A stretch of 64,000 nt of DNA from contig NZ_CP061721.1 of NCBI RefSeq assembly GCF_014764445.1, forward strand, positions 1,550,001 through 1,614,000. Direction: 5' to 3'. Positions within the stretch are counted from its first letter, which is position 1. Every line of letters begins with the position of its first letter. Positions 39,858-48,851 of this stretch are shown here, piece after piece. Source of the stretch: Pseudarthrobacter sp. BIM B-2242 (GTDB lineage Bacteria; Actinomycetota; Actinomycetes; Actinomycetales; Micrococcaceae). The notes under the pieces were generated by a model. That model was not told the DNA's origin and ran no database searches. It saw only the letters and a list, made by a program, of their open reading frames with translations. Made by a program: the position numbers and the translations under genes.

Positions 39858-41108
39858 ATGACACAGGCGGGACGCCAGGGTTCACCACGTAACAGTTCGG
39901 GACGCAACAGTTCAGAACGCAACACAGGGCAAGGCGGCGCGGGCCGCAGTGCAGCGGCAGGACGAAATCCTGCCCAGGGCGGCAGCGGCCGCCCCGGCGC
40001 GGCAGGCGGCGGATTCCGCGCCGGCGCCGGCAAGCGCAACGCAGGTTTTGGCGGCGGCGACCGCCCCTACAAGGCGCCGAAGCCGCGCGAAGAGGCTTTC
40101 GTTGATCCGGGCGATGCCCCGGCCGACCGCGGGGACTCCGCCTGGAAGCCCGCCGCAGCACCTTCATCCCGGAAGCCGGGTGCCCGCAAGCCGGGCGCCA
40201 AAAAAGCGCCGGGCACTCCCGGGGCTCTCAAGCCCAAAGCACGCGCCGGCAAGCCGGGGGCAGCAGCCTCCCGTGCGTTTGGCAGCGAACGCTTCGGCCA
40301 GAACCTTGGCCCGGTGCGCAAGCCTTCCCGCAAGCGCGGACCCCGCGGTCCCGTTCCGCAGTCTGAAATGCACGACGCCGACGGTACCCGCCTGCAGAAG
40401 GTCATGGCGCAGGCCGGGGTGGCATCGCGCCGCGTCTGTGAAGAAATGATCGCGGAAGGCCGGGTGGAAGTTGACGGCCAGGTAGTCACCGAGCTTGGTG
40501 TCCGGGTGGATCCCAAGACCGCCGTCATCCACGTTGACGGCCTGCGCATCCAGCTGGACGAAAACCTCGTCTACATGGTCTTCAACAAGCCCAAGGGCGT
40601 TGTGTCCACCATGGAGGACCCCGACGGCCGCCCCTGCATCAGCGACTTCGTGCGGAAAACCCACCAGGGCGAACGGCTGTTCCATGTGGGCCGGCTGGAC
40701 GTCGCCACCGAGGGCCTCCTGTTGCTTACGAACGACGGCGAACTTGCCAACCGGCTGACCCACCCGTCCTACGAGGTCCCCAAGACGTACCTGGTCCAGG
40801 TCCGTGGCCCGTTCCCCCAGGGAATCGGTGCCAAGCTCAAGGAAGGCGTGGAGCTCGAGGACGGCTTCGCCAACGTGGACTCCTTCAAGCTGGTTGACTC
40901 CACGCCGGGCCACGTGCTGATCGAAGTGATCCTGCACTCCGGCAAGAACCGCATTGTCCGGCGCCTGTTCGACGCCGTGGGCTTCCCGGTCCTGCGCCTG
41001 GTGCGCGTCAAGGTCGGCCCCATCGGCCTGGGTGACCAGCGCCAAGGCAGCATCCGCAACCTTGGCAAGCAGGAAGTCGGCCACCTGCTGGCATCCGTAG
41101 GGCTCTGA
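39858..41108 (+). CDS. rluB: 23S rRNA pseudouridine synthase RluB-like, with disordered N-terminus
   Basis: The C-terminal 245 residues form an S4 domain (LQKVMAQAGVASRRVCEEMI) and a RsuA/RluB-type synthase with catalytic Asp in GRLDVATEGLLLLTNDGE and the late GKNRIVRRLFDAVGFPVLRL. It should convert a uridine of 23S rRNA to pseudouridine. Residues 1-170 are Gly/Ser/Lys/Arg/Pro-rich low complexity with no fold. ATG 39858 is the first start of the frame, about 110 bases after scpB. The order scpB-rluB-cmk-der is conserved in actinobacteria, with tyrA inserted here. The rRNA site modified is inferred by family. Confidence 0.92.
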   Translation: MTQAGRQGSPRNSSGRNSSERNTGQGGAGRSAAAGRNPAQGGSGRPGAAGGGFRAGAGKRNAGFGGGDRPYKAPKPREEAFVDPGDAPADRGDSAWKPAAAPSSRKPGARKPGAKKAPGTPGALKPKARAGKPGAAASRAFGSERFGQNLGPVRKPSRKRGPRGPVPQSEMHDADGTRLQKVMAQAGVASRRVCEEMIAEGRVEVDGQVVTELGVRVDPKTAVIHVDGLRIQLDENLVYMVFNKPKGVVSTMEDPDGRPCISDFVRKTHQGERLFHVGRLDVATEGLLLLTNDGELANRLTHPSYEVPKTYLVQVRGPFPQGIGAKLKEGVELEDGFANVDSFKLVDSTPGHVLIEVILHSGKNRIVRRLFDAVGFPVLRLVRVKVGPIGLGDQRQGSIRNLGKQEVGHLLASVGL

Positions 41109-41111
41109 GGC

Positions 41112-42221
41112 ATGTCCGCATTCCGCTCGCACGGGCGTGGGCACTTGAACGGGCCCGTGGTGGTGATCGGCACCGGCCTGCTCGGAACCAGCATCGGGCT
41201 GGGCCTTCGGGGACGTGGCGTACCCGTGTTCCTCTCTGATCCGTCGCCCACCAACCAGGCCGTGGCCGTGGACATCGGTGCGGGCCAACCCCTCAGTCAC
41301 CTCGGGGACGAGGTGCCGGAGCTGGTGGTCGTGGCAGCACCGCCGGATGTAACAGCCAATGTTGTGGCCCGGGCGCTGGCCGACTACCCCGATTCGGTGG
41401 TGGTGGACATTGCCAGCGTCAAGGCTGCCATCCTGGCGGAACTGCAGGGCACCGGTGCGGACATTGCCCGCTACGTGGGCACCCATCCGATGGCCGGGCG
41501 TGAAAAGTCCGGTCCCGTTGCGGCCCGTGGCGAGCTCTTCACGTCCATGCCTTGGGTGGTATGCCCGAGCCCCGAATCATCCGCGGCCGCCGTGCAGACC
41601 GCACGTTCCCTTGCCACCGACCTCGGAGCAGTGGTTTCAGAGTTCACGGCGGACGAACACGATGCCGCCGTAGCGCTGGTCTCGCACCTGCCCCAGGTCA
41701 TGTCATCCCTGCTGGCCAGCCGCCTGCAGGGGACACCGCTCCATGCCCTCTCCCTCGCCGGCAACGGCCTGCGGGATGTCACCCGGATAGCGGCCAGCGA
41801 CCCCACGTTGTGGGTCCAGATCCTGGGCGGCAACGCGGGGAAGGTCGTGGAGATCCTTTACGGTGTCCGCGAGGACCTGAACCGGCTTATCGGCACCCTG
41901 GAGGACCCGCTTGCAGCGGGAGCGCGCCTGGACCTGGCCCAGCTGATCAGCGAGGGCAATGCCGGGCAGGCCCGCATCCCTGGCAAGCACGGCGGGCCGC
42001 CGCAGGCCTACGCCTGGCTGACGGTCCTGGTGGACGACAGGCCGGGCCAGATTGCGCGGCTCCTCACCGAGATCGGCGAAATCGGCGTGAACGTGGAGGA
42101 CCTGAGGCTGGACCATTCCTCGGGGCAGAACGTGGGCATGGTGGAACTGTCCGTGCTGCCAAACAAACATGACCACCTGATCGAAGCACTCAACGACCGC
42201 GGATGGCGGGTACTGCAGTAA
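41112..42221 (+). CDS. tyrA: Prephenate dehydrogenase with ACT domain
   Basis: TyrA oxidises prephenate towards tyrosine. The 369-residue protein has the NAD-binding VVVIGTGLLGTSIGLGLRG, the catalytic His region YVGTHPMAGREKSG, and a late helical domain. A C-terminal ACT domain (VLVDDRPGQIARLLTEIGE, VGMVELSVLP) suggests feedback control, probably by tyrosine. It starts three bases after rluB and overlaps cmk by one base (TAATG). A class II DAHP synthase for the same pathway lies at 61108. Arogenate use cannot be excluded. Confidence 0.95.
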   Translation: MSAFRSHGRGHLNGPVVVIGTGLLGTSIGLGLRGRGVPVFLSDPSPTNQAVAVDIGAGQPLSHLGDEVPELVVVAAPPDVTANVVARALADYPDSVVVDIASVKAAILAELQGTGADIARYVGTHPMAGREKSGPVAARGELFTSMPWVVCPSPESSAAAVQTARSLATDLGAVVSEFTADEHDAAVALVSHLPQVMSSLLASRLQGTPLHALSLAGNGLRDVTRIAASDPTLWVQILGGNAGKVVEILYGVREDLNRLIGTLEDPLAAGARLDLAQLISEGNAGQARIPGKHGGPPQAYAWLTVLVDDRPGQIARLLTEIGEIGVNVEDLRLDHSSGQNVGMVELSVLPNKHDHLIEALNDRGWRVLQ

Positions 42222-42934
42222 TGACACAGGAACTTCTTGACACCGTGCCCGCCCTTCGTATCGGCCGGCCCCTGGTGGTAGCCATTGACGGGCCTTCGGG
42301 CTCCGGCAAGTCCAGCGTCAGCAAGGAAGTGGCCCGCAGGCTTCACCTTGCCTACCTGGACACCGGCGCCATGTACCGGGCCCTGACCTGGTTCTGCGTC
42401 ACCAGCGGGATCGACCTCGGCGACGCCGCTGCCGTGGAACAGGCGGCCCGCGACCTCGTCCTGGATGTAAGCACCTCTCCGCTGGAGGAGTACGTCCGGG
42501 TGGACGGGGCCGACGTCACCGATGCCATCCGCGAACCTGCCATCTCCTCGGCGGTCAGTGCGGTGGCCACCACCCTGGGCGCCCGAACCGAGCTGATCCG
42601 CCGGCAGCGGGCAATTATCGAAAAGCACCACCGCCGCATGGTGGTGGAAGGACGGGACATCACTACCGTCGTCGCGCCCGGCGCCGAAGTCCGGATGCTG
42701 CTGACCGCCAGCGAGGAAGCGCGGCTTCGCCGCCGCGGCATCCAACTGGGCGGCACCCAGAATGCGGAGCAGCTGGCTGCCCAGGTCACCCAGCGTGATG
42801 CGAAGGATTCCACGGTGGTGAACTTCACGCAGGCCGCCGACGGCGTGGTAACCCTGGATTCGTCGGAGCTGGATTTCGCGGAAACAGTGGACGCCGCCCT
42901 GGTGATCGTGACGAAGGTCCTCAACCGTGACTGA
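42221..42934 (+). CDS. cmk: Cytidylate kinase
   Basis: Cmk phosphorylates CMP and dCMP. The 237-residue protein has the P-loop AIDGPSGSGKSSVSKEVAR, the YLDTGAMYRALTW substrate motif, VVEGRDITTVVAPGAEV and the lid with RRRGIQLGG. ATG 42221 overlaps the tyrA stop as TAATG; an earlier in-frame start at 42203 lies inside tyrA. Its end overlaps the acyltransferase by eight bases. Confidence 0.96.
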   Translation: MTQELLDTVPALRIGRPLVVAIDGPSGSGKSSVSKEVARRLHLAYLDTGAMYRALTWFCVTSGIDLGDAAAVEQAARDLVLDVSTSPLEEYVRVDGADVTDAIREPAISSAVSAVATTLGARTELIRRQRAIIEKHHRRMVVEGRDITTVVAPGAEVRMLLTASEEARLRRRGIQLGGTQNAEQLAAQVTQRDAKDSTVVNFTQAADGVVTLDSSELDFAETVDAALVIVTKVLNRD

Positions 42935-43655
42935 CGGCAAGCAGCTTCCCTCGGGCCTGACCATGACCTGGAGCCGGCCTGTCGGCTGGATCCTGGACCA
43001 CCTGGTCTACCGGACGTCCGTGACGGGAAAGCACAACGTTCCCACCGGCGGTCCGGTGATTTTTGCGGGCAACCACATCAGCTTCCTGGACGGTCCGGTG
43101 ATGTTTGGTGCCTCGCCGCGGGCCATGCACATCCTCGTCAAAAAGGAGATGTTCAAGGGCTTCCTTGGCCAGGTCCTCCGGGCATCCGGACAGCTGCCGG
43201 TGGACCGTTCCGGAGACCGGACAACACTGCAGCTGGGCAAGGAACTGCTCGACGCCGGCCGTTGCCTTGGGATCCTCCCGGAAGGTACGCGGGGGAGCGG
43301 CGAGGCGACGGACATCAACAACGGGGTGGCCTGGCTGGCGTTGAACTCCGGTGCGCCGGTTGTTCCCGTCGCTATCCTTGGCACCCGGAAGGGTGCTGAA
43401 CACCTTGATTCGGTGCCCAGGCCGGGGCGCCGCTTCCACGTCAGCTTCGGCAACGCACTGACACTAAGCCGCAACCCCGGCGAAACAGGCCGTGCTTCAA
43501 TGGACAGGGCGGGAATGGAAATCCGCGCTGCGCTGGCCGGGCACGTCCAGGAGACCATTCAACACAGTGGGCAGCCTTTGCCCCTCGCGGATACCCCGCT
43601 TGAACCAGCAGTAGCCGGGACGCCGGCAGATGACCACTTAAGGAACGTGCAATGA
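42927..43655 (+). CDS. 1-acyl-sn-glycerol-3-phosphate acyltransferase family protein
   Basis: The 242-residue protein is a PlsC-type acyltransferase. The catalytic His-x4-Asp is in [15 protein letters not shown], the phosphate-binding motif in [11 protein letters not shown], and a block [12 protein letters not shown] is conserved. Family members acylate lysophosphatidate to phosphatidate at the inner membrane face. Cmk, this gene and der form one overlapping unit (overlaps of eight and four bases). A second PlsC-type gene is at 60314, so the precise acceptor of each is unclear. GTG 42927 is the start. Confidence 0.92.
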   Translation: MTDGKQLPSGLTMTWSRPVGWILDHLVYRTSVTGKHNVPTGGPVIFAGNHISFLDGPVMFGASPRAMHILVKKEMFKGFLGQVLRASGQLPVDRSGDRTTLQLGKELLDAGRCLGILPEGTRGSGEATDINNGVAWLALNSGAPVVPVAILGTRKGAEHLDSVPRPGRRFHVSFGNALTLSRNPGETGRASMDRAGMEIRAALAGHVQETIQHSGQPLPLADTPLEPAVAGTPADDHLRNVQ

Positions 43656-45202
43656 GCGATACGACTCAAACCTCCGGCCCCGCAGGCGCCGGCGAAGACG
43701 AATACACGCCCACCGGCACGGACCAGGTGGCCGAGCGGCTGGCTGCCATTGACGACGACGAAGCGGAGCTGCGCGCCGCCTCGCTCCGGGCGGGCCTGGC
43801 GGACTACGACCTCGATGAGGACGATGCCGCCCTGCTGAGCGGGCACTATGACGACGAGGACTTCGACGGCCCGGTTAAGCTCGATCCGGTCCTGGCCATC
43901 ATCGGACGACCCAACGTGGGCAAGTCCACGCTTGTGAACCGGATCCTCGGACGCCGCGAAGCCGTGGTGGAAGACACCCCGGGCGTGACGCGCGACCGCG
44001 TGATGTACTCGGCCCACTGGAACGGGCGCAACTTCACCGTGGTGGACACCGGCGGGTGGGAGCACGATGCCCGCGGCATCCACGCCCGGGTGGCGGAACA
44101 GGCCGAGATGGCCGTCGAACTGGCTGACGCCGTGCTCTTCGTTGTCGACTCCGCCGTGGGTGCCACCGCAACGGACGAGGGCGTGATGAAGATGCTCCGC
44201 CGGAGCAAGAAGCCGGTCATCATGGTGGCCAACAAGGTGGATGACTTCGCCCAGGAAGCGGACTCCGCTGCCTTGTGGGGCCTCGGCTTCGGTGAGCCCT
44301 ACCCCGTCTCCGCCCTCCATGGCCGCGGGGTTGCCGACCTCCTGGACCACGTTATGGACACCCTGCCGGAGTTCTCCACCATCGAGGGCCTGGAACGTTC
44401 CGGCGGTCCGCGCCGCATTGCCCTGATCGGCCGCCCCAACGTGGGCAAGTCATCGCTGCTGAACAAGCTGGCAGGCTCCGAACGCGTGGTGGTGGACAAC
44501 ACCGCCGGCACCACCCGCGACCCCGTGGATGAGTTCATTGAGCTCGGCGGCCGCACCTGGCGCTTTGTGGACACGGCAGGCATCCGCCGCCGCCAGCACA
44601 TGGCTCAGGGCGCCGACTACTACGCCTCCCTCCGGACGCAGGCCGCGCTCGAAAAGGCGGAGGTCGCCGTCGTACTCCTCGCCGTGGATGAGGTCCTCAG
44701 CGAGCAGGACGTCCGCATCCTGCAGCTGGCCATCGAGTCCGGCCGGGCGCTGGTGCTGGCGTTCAACAAGTGGGACCTGCTCGACGACGAACGCCGCACC
44801 TACCTGGAGCGGGAGATCGAACAGGACCTGGCCCACGTGGCCTGGGCGCCGCGCGTCAACATCTCGGCCCTGACCGGCTGGCACAAGGACCGCCTGGTCC
44901 CCGCCCTGGACCTGGCATTGGAGAACTGGGACAAGCGCATCGCCACCGGCAGGCTCAATGCTTTCCTCGGCGAGCTCGTTGCGGCGCACCCGCACCCGGT
45001 CCGCGGCGGCAAGCAGCCGCGCATCCTCTTCGGCACCCAGGCGTCCAGCCGGCCGCCGAAGTTCGTGCTCTTCACCACGGGATTCCTGGACCCGGGCTAC
45101 CGCCGCTTCATCACACGCAGGCTCCGTGAAACCTTTGGTTTCGAAGGCACGCCCATCGAGGTCAACATGCGCGTCCGCGAAAAGCGCGGCAAGAAGCGTT
45201 AA
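43652..45202 (+). CDS. der: Ribosome-assembly GTPase Der (EngA)
   Basis: Der is a tandem GTPase needed for 50S subunit assembly. The 516-residue protein has two G domains, with P-loops [17 protein letters not shown] and [17 protein letters not shown]. Each has a DxxG switch ([24 protein letters not shown]) and a specificity motif (NKVDD, NKWD). A C-terminal KH-like domain ends in KRGKKR. An acidic N-terminal extension of about 80 residues ([19 protein letters not shown]) is usual in actinobacteria. It overlaps the acyltransferase by four bases. Confidence 0.97.
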   Translation: MSDTTQTSGPAGAGEDEYTPTGTDQVAERLAAIDDDEAELRAASLRAGLADYDLDEDDAALLSGHYDDEDFDGPVKLDPVLAIIGRPNVGKSTLVNRILGRREAVVEDTPGVTRDRVMYSAHWNGRNFTVVDTGGWEHDARGIHARVAEQAEMAVELADAVLFVVDSAVGATATDEGVMKMLRRSKKPVIMVANKVDDFAQEADSAALWGLGFGEPYPVSALHGRGVADLLDHVMDTLPEFSTIEGLERSGGPRRIALIGRPNVGKSSLLNKLAGSERVVVDNTAGTTRDPVDEFIELGGRTWRFVDTAGIRRRQHMAQGADYYASLRTQAALEKAEVAVVLLAVDEVLSEQDVRILQLAIESGRALVLAFNKWDLLDDERRTYLEREIEQDLAHVAWAPRVNISALTGWHKDRLVPALDLALENWDKRIATGRLNAFLGELVAAHPHPVRGGKQPRILFGTQASSRPPKFVLFTTGFLDPGYRRFITRRLRETFGFEGTPIEVNMRVREKRGKKR

Positions 45203-45350
45203 TTAGGACACACCGGAGGTGTGCAGGTGCCAAAGTGTCACTTGCACCCTCCGGGATCGTGTAAGCTTTTCAAGGTGGTTCGGCCGGACTGCTGAGTTGA
45301 AATCCCGGGTAACATCGGGGAGTAAACGCAGCGGAGAACGGCAGAGCTAA

Positions 45351-45427
<77 letters not shown>

Positions 45428-45429
45428 TG

Positions 45430-45469
45430 AAGGGCCGTTTTCCGGTTTGTTTACCGGAAAACGGCCCTT
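45430..45469. terminator. Bidirectional terminator after tRNA-Pro
   Basis: Arms AAGGGCCGTTTTCCGG (45430-45445) and CCGGAAAACGGCCCTT (45454-45469) are perfect complements over 16 bases with an eight-base loop, between the tRNA and the convergent glycosylase gene. A short T-run ends the stem. Confidence 0.92.
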
Positions 45470-45484
45470 TGGCGTTTAAGCGTC

Positions 45485-46354
45485 CTATTTCAGGAACTTC
45501 GACGTCCTGCGGTCTGCCAGGACCTTCCCGTGTGTCTGGCAGGTGGGGCAGTACTGCAGGGCAGAGTCCGCGAACGATACTTCCCGAACGGTGTCCCCAC
45601 ATACCGGGCAGGCTTCCCCGGCCCGGGCATGGACCCGCATGTGGCTGCGCTTGACGTCTTTGAGTTCCTTGGGCGGCTTGCCCGCGGCCTCGGCCAGGGC
45701 TGTTCCCAGAATGTCGTGGATCGCGTTGTACAGGACCTGGACGGTGTCCCGGTCCAGCGACTTGGCGATGGCGAAGGGAGAGATTCGGGCAGCATGCAGA
45801 ATCTCGTCGCTGTAGGCGTTTCCGATCCCTGCAATCACGCTCTGGCTGCGCAGGAGGCCCTTCACCTGCTGGGAGCTGGCGCCCAGGATCCCCGCCAGGG
45901 TATCGGCGTCGAACTCTTCGCTGAAGGGGTCCGGGCCGAGTGCCGCGATGCCCGGCACATCCTGGGGAGCGTGTACCACGTAGACCGCCAGGCTCTTTTT
46001 CGTCCCGGCCTCCGTGAGGTCAATGCCGTGACGGCCGTCGGGGCCCGCGAACGTGAGCCGGGCAGCGATGTGGCCCTTGCCCAGCCGCAACTGGGTGTCG
46101 GCGGGGGAGTCGGTGTAACGGACCCAGCCGGCGCGCGCGAGGTGGAAGACAAAGGACGGGCCGTCCGTGTCAAGGCAGACGAACTTCCCGAACCGCCGGA
46201 CGCCCGCCACGGTGCGCCCTTCCATCGCGGTGTAGGGAGGGTCTGCGGTTTTGAGGACGGCGAACGAGACGATTTGAATTTTTTGCACCACTGATCCGCG
46301 CAGCTGCCCGTCCAGGAACCCGGCCAGGCCTGCAACCTCGGGTAGCTCCGGCAT
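45485..46354 (-). CDS. Fpg/Nei-family DNA glycosylase
   Basis: The 289-residue protein is a base-excision glycosylase/AP lyase for oxidised bases. Pro2 and Glu3 of MPELPEV are the catalytic nucleophile and acid. The helix-two-turn-helix has GIGNAYSDEILHAARISP, and a C-terminal zinc finger has CPVC and YCPTC cysteine pairs. Whether it prefers 8-oxoguanine or pyrimidines cannot be told from motifs. It starts four bases after the membrane-protein gene's stop and is probably cotranscribed with it. Confidence 0.92.
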   Translation of the reverse strand: MPELPEVAGLAGFLDGQLRGSVVQKIQIVSFAVLKTADPPYTAMEGRTVAGVRRFGKFVCLDTDGPSFVFHLARAGWVRYTDSPADTQLRLGKGHIAARLTFAGPDGRHGIDLTEAGTKKSLAVYVVHAPQDVPGIAALGPDPFSEEFDADTLAGILGASSQQVKGLLRSQSVIAGIGNAYSDEILHAARISPFAIAKSLDRDTVQVLYNAIHDILGTALAEAAGKPPKELKDVKRSHMRVHARAGEACPVCGDTVREVSFADSALQYCPTCQTHGKVLADRRTSKFLK

Positions 46355-46358
46355 GGCG

Positions 46359-46997
46359 CTACCTGCCGTCAGCCCGGCTGCCGGCCTGGCCGCTGTCGGA
46401 AGCGGGTGGCGGCGCAGGTGGTTCCGCCTTGTTGCCGTCCGTTGCCTTCAGGGCCTCGGAGCGCCCGGCGTCGGCTTTTGTGAGTGCCTTGACCTTCTTG
46501 CCCCGCTGCCGCCAGACCTTCCAGAGGATGAGGCCAACGACAAATATTACGACGGCGGCAATCGCCGCTATCTGTGTCCACAGCGGGAACCAGGTGGCTT
46601 CGGTGCCAAGAATCCGTTGACCGTTGTGCGCGGCTTCCGAGTTACCGAACATAATCCCGGCAGTCAGGAGGTTCGGCGCCGCAATGGCCACCGCAACAAC
46701 CAGGATTACAACCTTCCACGGCCAGCCCACACGCTTGCGTGTCGCCTGCCAGGCCACCAGCAGGGGTACAAAGGTGAACACAAAACCGTAGAACATCCCC
46801 ACCAGGATCCCGGCACCCAGATTGCCCTGGACCTGGCCGCGGATGACGTTGGCCCACCACACGGGCAGGACCGCCGCGAGAGCATAATAGGCAATGATCA
46901 GGAATACGAGGGCAACGCCGCCAAAAATGAGCCGCGCAGCCCAATTTCCCTTTTTCCCGGATGTTCCCTGTGCCGGTGAACTCATGCGTCCCATCAT
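46359..46997 (-). CDS. Hypothetical membrane protein
   Basis: This 212-residue protein is unrecognised. It shows about four transmembrane segments (LIFGGVALVFLIIAYYALA, GILVGMFYGFVFTFVPLLVA, VVILVVAVAIAAPNLL and IAAIAAVVIFVVGLILW) followed by a charged Lys/Ala/Pro-rich cytoplasmic tail of about 45 residues. Starts at 46997 or 46985 (MSSPAQG) are both possible. A TATAGG-like -10 lies upstream on this strand. It is divergent from gcvH and precedes the glycosylase gene. No function is proposed. Confidence 0.75.
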   Translation of the reverse strand: MMGRMSSPAQGTSGKKGNWAARLIFGGVALVFLIIAYYALAAVLPVWWANVIRGQVQGNLGAGILVGMFYGFVFTFVPLLVAWQATRKRVGWPWKVVILVVAVAIAAPNLLTAGIMFGNSEAAHNGQRILGTEATWFPLWTQIAAIAAVVIFVVGLILWKVWRQRGKKVKALTKADAGRSEALKATDGNKAEPPAPPPASDSGQAGSRADGR

Positions 46998-47103
46998 GTC
47001 AGAATCATCCTCGAACGCTTATGGACTTGTGCCTATACTTTCAGCGGCGGCTTGTTTTCCAAGCCCCGTTGACATTGGTGATTGACCCGATGAAAGGCCC
47101 CTG

Positions 47104-47490
47104 ATGAGCAACATTCCCGAAGACCTGTCCTACACCGCCGAGCATGAGTGGGTCACCGCACCGAACGCTGACGGCGTTGTCCGCGTTGGTATTACTGATT
47201 TCGCCCAGGACGCTCTCGGAGATGTTGTCTACGCCCAGATGCCTGAAGCCGGCAGCAAAGTTACTGCCAACGAAGTAGTGGGCGAGGTTGAATCCACCAA
47301 GAGCGTCAGTGACATCTACGCGCCGGTGAGCGGGGAAGTGGTGGCCCGCAACGAATCCCTCGACACTGACTCGGCCCTGATCAACACGGACCCCTACGGC
47401 GATGGCTGGCTGATCGAGATCAAACTCGCCGAAGCCGACGCCGTGGAGTCTTTGCTCAGTGCATCGGAGTACGAACAGCAGGTAGGCTAA
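47104..47490 (+). CDS. gcvH: Glycine cleavage system H protein
   Basis: GcvH shuttles the methylamine group from glycine on a lipoyl arm. The 128-residue protein has the lipoylated Lys66 in VGEVESTKSVSDIYAP and the start LSYTAEHEWV. A TATACT -10 (47034-47039) lies about 65 bases upstream, without a clear -35, and AAAGG precedes the ATG. The P and T partner genes are not in this window. Next to garA, its order matches mycobacterial gcvH-garA-merR from memory. In some actinobacteria GcvH also serves lipoyl transfer. Confidence 0.96.
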   Translation: MSNIPEDLSYTAEHEWVTAPNADGVVRVGITDFAQDALGDVVYAQMPEAGSKVTANEVVGEVESTKSVSDIYAPVSGEVVARNESLDTDSALINTDPYGDGWLIEIKLAEADAVESLLSASEYEQQVG

Positions 47491-47634
47491 ACCTAACGGG
47501 TTAATCGGTCCGGCCGGCAGGCGTCTTCGCACGTCAATGGCCGGATCGGGACCCCGGGTCGGATCTGTGCGGGGCATCCGTCAGGGTAAATGCTGAATGC
47601 AGTCGTGAGAGCTGCAGTGAAAGAGGAGGAATCC

Positions 47635-48111
47635 ATGGTTGGCCACAAGAAGGACCATGCCGAAGACGATTACGGCAAAGGTGCGGCCAGGGCTTCGGAG
47701 ACCACCTCGATTCACCTGACCCCCGTCACCGACGAACCCACCATCGCGCCGCGGCTGTCCACCGAAGAACGTCAGTCCGTGGAGGCGCTGCCTGCCGGTT
47801 CCGCCCTGCTGGTCGCCCACAGCGGACCCAACGCCGGTGCGCGCTTCCTGCTGGACACGGACACCACCACCGCGGGCCGTCACCCGGACGCCGACATCTT
47901 CCTCGATGACGTCACCGTCTCGCGGCGGCACGTCGAATTCCGGCGCACCGCACGGAGCTTCGAGGTGGTGGACACCGGCAGCCTCAACGGAACCTATGTC
48001 AACCACGACCGCGTGGACAGTGTTGAACTGAAATCCGGGAACGAAGTCCAGATCGGCAAGTTCCGCCTCACCTTCTACCTGAGCCCTGCACGCGCAGCAG
48101 GCCGCGCCTGA
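47635..48111 (+). CDS. garA: FHA-domain metabolic regulator GarA/OdhI
   Basis: In mycobacteria and corynebacteria this protein inhibits 2-oxoglutarate dehydrogenase and controls glutamate enzymes, and is switched off by Ser/Thr-kinase phosphorylation. The 158-residue protein has the phosphorylatable motif ETTS (Thr23-Thr24) in its flexible N-terminus. The C-terminal FHA domain (residues about 60-150) contains GRHPDADIFLDDVTVSRRHVEF and GSLNGTYVNHDRVD. ATG 47635 has a GAGGAGG site; an upstream ATG at 47590 is weaker. A PASTA kinase lies at the right end of the window. Function is inferred from close family resemblance. Confidence 0.93.
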   Translation: MVGHKKDHAEDDYGKGAARASETTSIHLTPVTDEPTIAPRLSTEERQSVEALPAGSALLVAHSGPNAGARFLLDTDTTTAGRHPDADIFLDDVTVSRRHVEFRRTARSFEVVDTGSLNGTYVNHDRVDSVELKSGNEVQIGKFRLTFYLSPARAAGRA

Positions 48112-48128
48112 TCCCGGGGCACTTGCCT

Positions 48129-48851
48129 GTGGCAATGGCACAACCGGAACGCCGGGGACCCCACGTCCTGAACATCGGGGAAGTCCTCGCCCAGCTCAGC
48201 GGCGACTTTCCTGGCATGAGTGCGTCGAAAATCAGGTTCCTCGAGGAAAAGGGCCTGATCAACCCCCGCCGCACCCCGGCCGGCTACCGGCAGTACGCCG
48301 AGAGCGATGTTGAGCGGCTCCGCTTTGTACTCGCCCTGCAACGGGACCAGTACCTTCCCCTGAAGGTCATCAAGGACTACCTTGACGCCATCGACAGGGG
48401 AGAGCGGCCGGAAAACCTGCCGCCCGGCGTCGTGGTTTCGCCTCGGATCGTCTCTGACGAACTGGCCGCCGAACTTCAAAACCGCGGCCGGAAATTCAGC
48501 GAGGAACAACTCCGCGCTGAGTCCGGTGCGAGTGTCCCGCTGCTGCAGTCCCTGCTGAGCTTCGGGCTCGTCAGCCACAGCAACGGGAAATTCGATGAAC
48601 ACGCGCTCCAGGTCGCCCGGGCGTGCGTGCAATTGGAGGGCCACGGTCTGGAACCGCGGCACCTCCGTCCATTCCAGGCTGCCGCGGAACGTGAATTCGG
48701 GCTCGTGGAGCGGGCGGTTGCCCCGCTCGCCTCACGGCGTGATTCCGCTTCCCAGGCACGGGCTGCCGAAGCAGCCCGTGAAATCAGCGATCTCTGTCTG
48801 ATCCTGCACCGTGCCCTGGTGCAGGACCGGATCTCACGTATGGACATCTGA
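48129..48851 (+). CDS. ftsR: MerR-family regulator FtsR-like
   Basis: The roughly 240-residue protein has an N-terminal MerR DNA-binding domain (LNIGEVLAQL, MSASKIRFLEEKGLINPRRT, AGYRQYAESDVERLRFVLALQ) and a long helical C-terminus. The orthologous position in mycobacteria and corynebacteria, after garA, is held by FtsR, an activator of ftsZ. GTG 48129 is favoured because GGGGC lies nine bases upstream; TTG 48123 and ATG 48135 are alternatives. Its stop overlaps the next gene as TGATG. The ftsZ link is inferred from synteny. Confidence 0.88.
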   Translation: MAMAQPERRGPHVLNIGEVLAQLSGDFPGMSASKIRFLEEKGLINPRRTPAGYRQYAESDVERLRFVLALQRDQYLPLKVIKDYLDAIDRGERPENLPPGVVVSPRIVSDELAAELQNRGRKFSEEQLRAESGASVPLLQSLLSFGLVSHSNGKFDEHALQVARACVQLEGHGLEPRHLRPFQAAAEREFGLVERAVAPLASRRDSASQARAAEAAREISDLCLILHRALVQDRISRMDI

